Source of the DNA: Acidobacteriota bacterium
GTDB taxonomy: Bacteria; Acidobacteriota; Vicinamibacteria; Marinacidobacterales; Marinacidobacteraceae
Length of the DNA stretch: 55,054 bases
Assembly: GCA_022826195.1 (NCBI GenBank)
Contig: JAJDVI010000026.1
Location: 1 to 55,054 of the forward strand
Direction of reading: 5' to 3'
The translations under genes were made by a program, and so were the position numbers. Below are positions 49,578 to 55,054 of the stretch, piece by piece. The stretch's first letter is position 1; every line of letters begins with the position of its first letter. The notes beneath the pieces were generated by a model. The model saw nothing but the letters and a program-made list of their open reading frames with translations. It was not told where the DNA came from and searched no databases.

Positions 49578-52286
49578 CTAGAACATGTAACCGGCGCGGA
49601 AGTAGACCCCGGTCATGTCGCGCCCCTTCATGACGGCGACGCTCACGGTCGTCCGGCGCTCCAGGAACGACAGCCAGAACCCGCCGCCGGTTCCGTTGTG
49701 CCAGTCGTCGGCATCGGCGGGATCGCCGGCGAAGTAGACCCGGCCGACGTCGGCGGCCCCGAAGAGGCCGAACTCTCCGGGCACCAGGACCCGGATTCCC
49801 CCCAGCGCCAGCCGCAGTTCGACGTTCGCATAGAGCGAGGCGTCCCCGGCAAACCGGTTCTTGTGGAAGCCGCGCAACGGGCCGTCCACCTGGCCCAGGC
49901 CGGCCCGGCCGGGTCCCCCGAGAAAGGCGCTCTCGTGAAAGGGATAGGTCCCCCACACCTTCTTGCCGCCGGCCCTGAGGGCCAGCGTGGGGCTCAGCGG
50001 CGCGTTCGCCGTCAGGTAGGTGCGGGCCTCGACGTCCACGTTTCCGAAGGGCGACTCCACGTCCCAGACGCCGGGAAAGCCGGCGGCGGACACCCTGGCG
50101 AGAACCCCCCGGGTGGCGTAGGCCGGATTGTCGCGGTTGTCGTACTCGACTTCGCCGCGCACGCCGAGCTGGCCGAAGGAACCCGTGCCGTAGAGGGGTT
50201 CGTCCAGCGAACCGATGAAGAAGTCCCGGTTCGCCTCGGTGGGCGTGTTCGACCACTCGACGACCGGTCCGAGGCTGACGGTGAGCTCCGACCGCAGCGG
50301 CATCGTGCCGTCCCCGGTCGCATCCACGTCCTCCGTTCCCCGGCGGAACTCCAGGGCCGGCGTGAAAACGAAGTGCCGTTGCTCCACCTTGTAGTACGAC
50401 GACGGCTCCTTGAGCCGGAAGTCGTTGCCGAACCCCTTGAAGCGGGTCACCTCGAACCCCGAGTACTCGAACGCCAGCCGCGCGTCGATCTCGGGCCGTA
50501 CGTGGCGGAAGGTGCCGACGTACGACACGAAGGGCTTGAAGCCCCGGCTGGCCAGCCCCACGTCGAAGTAGTGCCGGGTGGCGAACGGGTCCTTGCGGAA
50601 GCCGTAGTGCTTCCGGCTGTGGATCACCCGCGCGAACACGCCCAGATCCGGGTCGGCCCACACGAGCGGGCGGGTGCCCGACTCCATGCCCCAGTCGAAG
50701 GCGTACCGCGACCAGACCAGCGAGGGGGTGGGGCGCTGGTAGGGCCGCTCGTCGACGCTCGCGCCCTTCCCTTCCACGAAGTGGTTCCGCCCGCGATAGT
50801 CGTAGAAGTGGGTCTTCGACGCGCCCGCGGCGGACGTGTTGGTGAACGTGTCGCTCCCGCCGCCCCCGTCGACGCGGACGGCGATCTCTCCGTCCGCGCC
50901 GGAGACCTCCGCCCGGTCGCTCCCGCCCCGCAGGTAGATGCGGACTTCCCGGGTTTCCCCGCGCCGGAAGGTCCGCTCGAACCAGGGCGGCTCCGGGTCT
51001 TCGTCCCCGTCGCCCAGGCGTCCGATCCGCACCCGGAGATCCCCGTTCGCGAGGTGCTCGGCGGTGGCGTATTCGTCCTGGTCGGTTGCCTGGATCTCGA
51101 CCTGGGGCGTGATCAGGTCGTAGTAGTCGTCCACGAATTCCGGCAGCGCCTCGCGCCGGGCCTTGAGCGCCGTTTCGAGGCTCGCGCCGACGAGCTCGTA
51201 GTACGGCTCCGGGAGCCGCCGCACGGCGTCCTCGATCACCGGGTCCGGAAGTTCCGCCCGGAACTCCTCGACGACCTCGCGCCACGCGGGCCGGTCGAGT
51301 CCGGCCAGGAACTGGCGGTCCAGGTCCCAGCCGGTCATGGTCAGGCCGAGAAGGTTCGGATAGGACTCGTCGAACGGGATCGCTCGCGGGAGCGCCGTGC
51401 GCACCAGCATCATGGCGACGCCGCCATAGTGGATGAACGCCTGGTCGCGGTCCTCCGGAATCGGGAGCCAGACGTGGCAGTCGTCCTCCGGAAACCGCGC
51501 CCATCTCCATTGGCCGGGATGCCGATCCTTGTCGTTGATGAGCAGGTCCATCAGCCGCGCCTTGAGATAGGCGCGGGCGTCGATGCGGTCGCAGCGGCCC
51601 TCCTCCACGTCCTCCCACACCGTCTCCGTCCCGCTGACCTTGCGGGAGCCGGCGAACCCGGGCGAGTCGTCCGGGCCTTCGGAGGGATGCTCCTGGAGCG
51701 TCCCGATCAGGCCGGCGAACGCCTCCCGATACTCCCCGAGTCGCGGATCGTCCGGAATCACCACCAGGGTGTGCTTCGAATGGAGGATGCCGGTGGCTTC
51801 CATGAGCGGATCGACCACCAGCGCCGCGGCGGGCATGAGCGTGCTGATCAGGTCCTGCAGCACCTCGCCCACGATCGAGTTCTTGATGTCGTCCTCCAGC
51901 CGCTTGGTGGGGTCCTTGTCGAGGGATCGCACGGTGTAGCGGCGGCCATCCTCTCCGGTGAAGTGCAGGGAGACGGACTGCCCGAAGCCGCCGGTCCTGA
52001 GCGGCGTCAGGCCGCCGCCGACGGCGTCGAGGTCGAGGACCGCGACCTCGATGGGCGTGGTCCAGAGGTCGCGGTAGTTGTCGCCGTAGAACCAGCGCTT
52101 CGACGGGCTGGCCCGGAACCGCTCTCCGGGGACCACCCGGTGCGTCTTCGCTCCCGGAGGAGGAACCGACCGGTGAATCCGGGGGCCCTGGGTGGGTGGA
52201 TCCTCCTGAGCGGTCACGGCCGCCGGAACCGCGAGGGCGAGCGCGAGCGGGATCGCGCCGCGCCTCGAGTCCGGCCTCGAGCCCAT
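49578..52286 (-). CDS. Kinase-like domain fused to an Omp85-family outer-membrane barrel
   Basis: This 902-aa protein has a signal peptide (about residues 1-27). Residues about 55-380 look like a kinase fold: a strand with a candidate ATP-binding Lys (RYTVRSLDKD, Lys about 124), a catalytic-loop-like NDKDRHPGQ (Asp254-Arg-His), and a metal-binding-like PIPEDRDQAF (Asp279, Asp281). That order resembles PI3/4-kinase and HipA-like enzymes. A linker domain follows (about 380-470). From about 470 to the end is an Omp85/D15-type barrel with the loop-6-like motif LRGFHKNRFAGD and a terminal RAGYMF. No POTRA domains are seen. AGGGAG lies 7 nt before the ATG. Kinase activity is not proven and ATP in the periplasm is scarce. 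Confidence 0.75.
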   Translation of the reverse strand: MGSRPDSRRGAIPLALALAVPAAVTAQEDPPTQGPRIHRSVPPPGAKTHRVVPGERFRASPSKRWFYGDNYRDLWTTPIEVAVLDLDAVGGGLTPLRTGGFGQSVSLHFTGEDGRRYTVRSLDKDPTKRLEDDIKNSIVGEVLQDLISTLMPAAALVVDPLMEATGILHSKHTLVVIPDDPRLGEYREAFAGLIGTLQEHPSEGPDDSPGFAGSRKVSGTETVWEDVEEGRCDRIDARAYLKARLMDLLINDKDRHPGQWRWARFPEDDCHVWLPIPEDRDQAFIHYGGVAMMLVRTALPRAIPFDESYPNLLGLTMTGWDLDRQFLAGLDRPAWREVVEEFRAELPDPVIEDAVRRLPEPYYELVGASLETALKARREALPEFVDDYYDLITPQVEIQATDQDEYATAEHLANGDLRVRIGRLGDGDEDPEPPWFERTFRRGETREVRIYLRGGSDRAEVSGADGEIAVRVDGGGGSDTFTNTSAAGASKTHFYDYRGRNHFVEGKGASVDERPYQRPTPSLVWSRYAFDWGMESGTRPLVWADPDLGVFARVIHSRKHYGFRKDPFATRHYFDVGLASRGFKPFVSYVGTFRHVRPEIDARLAFEYSGFEVTRFKGFGNDFRLKEPSSYYKVEQRHFVFTPALEFRRGTEDVDATGDGTMPLRSELTVSLGPVVEWSNTPTEANRDFFIGSLDEPLYGTGSFGQLGVRGEVEYDNRDNPAYATRGVLARVSAAGFPGVWDVESPFGNVDVEARTYLTANAPLSPTLALRAGGKKVWGTYPFHESAFLGGPGRAGLGQVDGPLRGFHKNRFAGDASLYANVELRLALGGIRVLVPGEFGLFGAADVGRVYFAGDPADADDWHNGTGGGFWLSFLERRTTVSVAVMKGRDMTGVYFRAGYMF

Positions 52287-52303
52287 CCGGTGCTCCCTGC
52301 GGC

Positions 52304-53401
52304 TCAGCGCACCCGGCGCTCGACGGCGCCCTCCTCGCCGGTCGCGTGGTAGCTGTCGCCGTAGTACTTGCTCGTGATGCGGGTGTGGAAGTCCTCGGCG
52401 CGGACCGGGGGGTAGAGCGGCTCGCCCTGGTTCGGGAGCACTTCCAGGACCTCGTCCTCCCAGACGTAGACCGCCATCGGGAAGGAGGTCCGGGGCTGCG
52501 CCCGGGCGGCCGGGTCGCGCGGGGCGCTCACCCGGTGGGTGGTGGAGGGCAGGCGGTTGTTCGTGATCCGCTGCATGTAGTCGCCGGTGTTCAGCACGAT
52601 CGCGCCCGGCGGCGCCGCGACCCGCACCCACTTCATGGTCTTCCGGTGGAGGAGCTGGAGCCCCTCGGTCTCGGCGGCCGGCAGGATGGTGAACAGGTCC
52701 ACGTCCTCGTGGCCGAGCATCCTTCCGGTCGTCGCCTCGGGAACGTCGGTCATCGGCGGGTAGTAGTTCAGCCGGAAGCCGAAGTTCGTGGCGGTGAGGC
52801 GCTCGTCGAAGAGCCCGGGGGCCTCGCCCAGGTAGCCGAGGATCGACCGCATGATCGGGTGGATCAGCCGCTCGTGGGCGAGCACCACTTCCCGGAAGAA
52901 GGCCTCCCACCCCGGGGAGGGCCAGAAGTCGGCTTCGTCCCAGCCCGGGTCCTGCCCGAGGTCGAACGCCCGGCGGCAGAAGACCCAGCCCTCCACGAGG
53001 TCCGGGTGGATCACCGTGGTCTCGCGCATCGGGAAGTAGCCCTGGTTCACGGAGCCCTGCCGGCGCGCGCGGTAGCGCTGCTTCACCTCCAGCGGGTGGC
53101 ACTCGAAGAACTCCCGTGTCCGGCGGTGGGCCTCGGCGTAGAGCGCCGGGTCCACCCCGTGGCCGGTGAGGATCGCGAACCCGGTGTCCTCGAGCGATTC
53201 GCCGAGGTCCGCGATGAACCGTTCGCGATCCGCGGCGGCCGGCGAGTCCAGGAGCGAGAGATCGCAGGGCTTGAAGACGAAGTCCTCGTCGAACTCCTCC
53301 TCGGCGCCTTCCGCGAGCCGGTAGCGCTGGAGCTTCGCGACCTGCTCGTAGGCGCGGAGTTCCTGGTTGAACTCCGACGGCGCCTGGGAACGGAAACTCA
53401 C
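52304..53401 (-). CDS. Fe(II)/2-oxoglutarate oxygenase, isopenicillin-N-synthase-like
   Basis: This 365-aa cytoplasmic oxygenase begins with a DIOX_N-like domain (about residues 55-160: DLGESLEDTGFAILTGHGVD). A double-stranded beta-helix core follows (about 200-320) with the iron ligands in GHEDVDLFT (His and Asp) and STTHRV (distal His), then the 2-oxoglutarate/substrate anchor pattern R-x-S (RTSFPM). Substrates of this family include amino acids, peptides and secondary metabolites. Its GTG start overlaps the stop of the dipeptidase gene by 4 bp (GTGA), so translation is coupled. It lies 17 nt before the kinase-barrel gene. The substrate cannot be predicted. Confidence 0.9.
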   Translation of the reverse strand: MSFRSQAPSEFNQELRAYEQVAKLQRYRLAEGAEEEFDEDFVFKPCDLSLLDSPAAADRERFIADLGESLEDTGFAILTGHGVDPALYAEAHRRTREFFECHPLEVKQRYRARRQGSVNQGYFPMRETTVIHPDLVEGWVFCRRAFDLGQDPGWDEADFWPSPGWEAFFREVVLAHERLIHPIMRSILGYLGEAPGLFDERLTATNFGFRLNYYPPMTDVPEATTGRMLGHEDVDLFTILPAAETEGLQLLHRKTMKWVRVAAPPGAIVLNTGDYMQRITNNRLPSTTHRVSAPRDPAARAQPRTSFPMAVYVWEDEVLEVLPNQGEPLYPPVRAEDFHTRITSKYYGDSYHATGEEGAVERRVR

Positions 53402-54690
53402 GAACCCTCGGCCTGCATCTCCGCCGCGACCCGCTCGGCCTCCCGGAGGATCCGCAGGGTGTTTCCGCTCCAGAGCTGGGCGATCTGGTCCTCGGTGTAG
53501 CCGCGCTTCACCAGTTCCAGCGTGACGTTGAAGGTCTCGGAGGCGTCGTCCCAGCCGTCCACCCCGCCGCCGCCGTCGAAGTCCGACGAGATGGCGACGT
53601 GATCGAGGCCCATCACCTCGACCGCGTGGTCGATGTGGTCCACGAAGTCGCCCACGGTGACCGGGAACTCGGCGCCGATATCCGTCAGCCGGGTCCGGAG
53701 CGCCGCCTGCTCCTCCTCGCTGAGGTTGCGGATCTCACCGAAGGAGGAGACCCCGAATTCCGCCATGGCGTCGTTGGTGGCCGCGGTCTTCTCGGGCGGA
53801 TCCGTTTTGACGAAGCTGCGCAGCGCCACCGTCTGCATCACGCCGCCGTTCGCGGCGAGCGCGCGGAGCTGCTCGTCGTCCATGTTCCGCGAGACGTCGG
53901 CGAGCGCCTTGGTGCTCGAATGGGACGCGATGATCGGCGCCGCGGAGACTTCCGCCGCCTGCAGGATGGCGTCCTTCGAGGCGTGCGAGACGTCCACCAG
54001 GATGCCCAGCCGGTTCGCCTCGGCGATCACTTCCCGGCCGAAGTCGCTGAGCCCGCCGTGCTCCGTCTCGGCGTCCCCGAGGTCCTCCCGCGGGTTGCAG
54101 GAATCGGAGATGTCGTTGTGCCCGTTGTGGACCAGCCCGAAGTAACGGGCGCCGCGCTCGTGGTACGTCTCGAGGAGGGACAGGTCCTTGCCGATCACGA
54201 AGCCGTTCTCGGTCCCGATCATGGCGACCAGCTTCCCCTCGGCGTGGATGCGCTCCGCGTCGTCCGCGCTGTAGGCGATCTCGATGACGTCCGAGTGCAT
54301 GGAGGTGGCGCGGTGGATGGCGTCGAACTTGGTCATCGCCCCTTCCTTGGCCGCCTCGTAGTTCTCGGGGGTCCGCTCGGCCTGGCCGTAGTAGACGACG
54401 AAGAACCCGACGTTGAGGCCGCCCTCCTGCATCCGGGGGTAGTCCACCTGGTAGTCCTCGTTGACGTTCCCGGGGTCCACCTCCTCGCTCGCGTAGTTGA
54501 AGGGGATGTCGATGTGGGTGTCGAGGGTCATCACCGCGTCGTGGATGCGGCGGGCCTCGGCCTCGACCCGCTCCTCTTCGGTCATCGGGGCGGGCTCTTC
54601 GGCGCCGCTGCCGCAACCGGCGGCAAGGACGGCGACCAGTACGGCCAGCGCTCCGCCGGCCAGGCGAAAGGGACGATGTTCGAGGGACAT
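53398..54690 (-). CDS. Membrane dipeptidase, peptidase family M19, lipoprotein
   Basis: This 430-aa zinc dipeptidase is anchored as a lipoprotein (LAAGC, Cys26). Zinc ligands are in DTHID (57-61), the bridging Glu in IGTENG, and the His residues in DVSHAS and ASHSS, with the catalytic Asp in SSDFDGGGG. M19 enzymes cleave dipeptides including L-D forms and beta-lactams. AGGAGG lies 5 nt before the ATG. It is the first gene of the minus-strand operon, and its stop overlaps the oxygenase start. A segment of about 40 residues (KTDPPEKTAATNDAMAE onward) is the typical insertion of the bacterial lipoprotein branch. Confidence 0.92.
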   Translation of the reverse strand: MSLEHRPFRLAGGALAVLVAVLAAGCGSGAEEPAPMTEEERVEAEARRIHDAVMTLDTHIDIPFNYASEEVDPGNVNEDYQVDYPRMQEGGLNVGFFVVYYGQAERTPENYEAAKEGAMTKFDAIHRATSMHSDVIEIAYSADDAERIHAEGKLVAMIGTENGFVIGKDLSLLETYHERGARYFGLVHNGHNDISDSCNPREDLGDAETEHGGLSDFGREVIAEANRLGILVDVSHASKDAILQAAEVSAAPIIASHSSTKALADVSRNMDDEQLRALAANGGVMQTVALRSFVKTDPPEKTAATNDAMAEFGVSSFGEIRNLSEEEQAALRTRLTDIGAEFPVTVGDFVDHIDHAVEVMGLDHVAISSDFDGGGGVDGWDDASETFNVTLELVKRGYTEDQIAQLWSGNTLRILREAERVAAEMQAEGS

Positions 54691-55015
54691 GGGGCCTCCT
54701 GGGTCCCGGCGCAGGGGGCGTCGAGGCGTAGGCCGGGACGGCCCGCGATGGTACCGCGACCCAAAGCAGCCCCGCAGGTCCGCCAGCAGCCGTGTTGGCG
54801 GCGAGGGCTTGGAACGCCGGCTTCAGCCGGCACAGCCCGCCGCAGGCGGGCGGCGACACGGATCTCATTCGCCGGGATGGCGCGGCTGCGCGTCCGTCCA
54901 CCCGGGTTAGCAACGAACCGCCCGCGGCCCTGCGGGCCGCATTCTGCCGGTTCCACAGGGTTCCGCAGAGTGCCCTGACGTTCCGCTATGGCTACCTTTA
55001 TTCAATGGCTTACGG
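54691..55015. other. Upstream region of the dipeptidase operon
   Basis: About 325 bp without a supported gene. It should contain the minus-strand promoter of the dipeptidase operon, but no clear -35/-10 pair was found. It holds a palindromic repeat, and a plus-strand promoter candidate follows at 55016. Confidence 0.35.
54807..54852 (+). repeat. Palindromic repeat, variant of family 2
   Basis: GGCTTGGAACGCCGGCTTC followed by AGCCGGCAC, then CCCGCCGCAGGCGGG. The first hairpin shares its start with the repeat at 38759; the second hairpin differs. Confidence 0.6.
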
Positions 55016-55024
55016 TGCTATACT
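55016..55024 (+). promoter_or_regulatory. Extended -10 promoter candidate at the right edge
   Basis: TGC-TATACT is an extended -10 motif in an AT-richer pocket that starts near 54985. It would drive a plus-strand gene beyond the window. No matching -35 is obvious. Confidence 0.35.
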
Positions 55025-55054
55025 GTTCCTCACCGGAACGCCGCAGACTCCCTC

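Noticed and set aside
49206..52352. Very long plus-strand open frame opposite the kinase-barrel gene
   Set aside because: Antisense shadow; its composition mirrors the reverse complement of the real gene.

Overview
The window is about 55 kb of GC-rich, gene-dense DNA from a diderm (Gram-negative type) bacterium. Evidence for two membranes is abundant: a TolC channel, periplasmic adaptors, three TonB-dependent receptors, TamB, an Omp85-like barrel and many lipoproteins. An 8-helix duplicated FtsX permease of the ADOP type (named from Acidobacteria) and a very large Oar-like receptor with a carboxypeptidase-regulatory N-terminus point to Acidobacteriota or a similar phylum. Gemmatimonadota cannot be excluded, and no rRNA is present to settle it.

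Region 1 (1-11.4 kb) is the most unusual part. It encodes a complete MacAB-TolC-like pump: two diverged adaptors, one ATPase, one duplicated permease and a TolC. Between the subunits lie a membrane-anchored ankyrin-repeat protein, a group-2 sigma-70 factor with a near-perfect Shine-Dalgarno, and a tiny gene for a Sec-targeted, Cys- and Trp-rich peptide of about 49 aa that is broken by one extra G. A Cys-rich secreted protein follows the TolC. The first adaptor and the ankyrin gene share the same upstream element (TTGAAA-N17-TTAACC). My reading is a dedicated, sigma-controlled peptide secretion system in which the peptide goes by Sec to the periplasm and then out through the pump.

Region 2 (10.4-26.3 kb) is an accessory zone punctuated by five copies of a mosaic intergenic repeat. 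Its genes are a very large DUF4011-helicase-nuclease protein (probable defence), a triple-Cache lipoprotein, an MltF-like lytic transglycosylase with two solute-binding domains preceded by a degenerate tRNA, a choice-of-anchor-B lipoprotein, and a tyrosine integrase with a winged-helix-like partner.

Region 3 (26.5-38.7 kb) holds an AdaA/Ogt-like repair regulator and an apparent metal-handling block: multicopper oxidase, secreted cupin, and two paralogous ZnuD-like TonB-dependent receptors bracketing a small CGIC periplasmic protein. An Oar-like receptor faces them. Inverted copies of a palindromic repeat lie at both ends.

Region 4 (38.9-43 kb) has an N-acyl-D-amino-acid deacylase-type lipoprotein, a HIRAN-like protein, an orphan antitoxin-like ORF and an outer-membrane barrel protein.

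Region 5 (43-54.7 kb, all minus strand) is one long probable operon: M19 dipeptidase, Fe(II)/2-oxoglutarate oxygenase, a kinase-like protein fused to an Omp85-like barrel, DUF4956 membrane protein, SdiA-regulated-like propeller, secreted metallophosphoesterase and TamB. Genes are separated by 4-bp overlaps to about 20 bp. It looks like an envelope operon with a phosphoryl-transfer theme.
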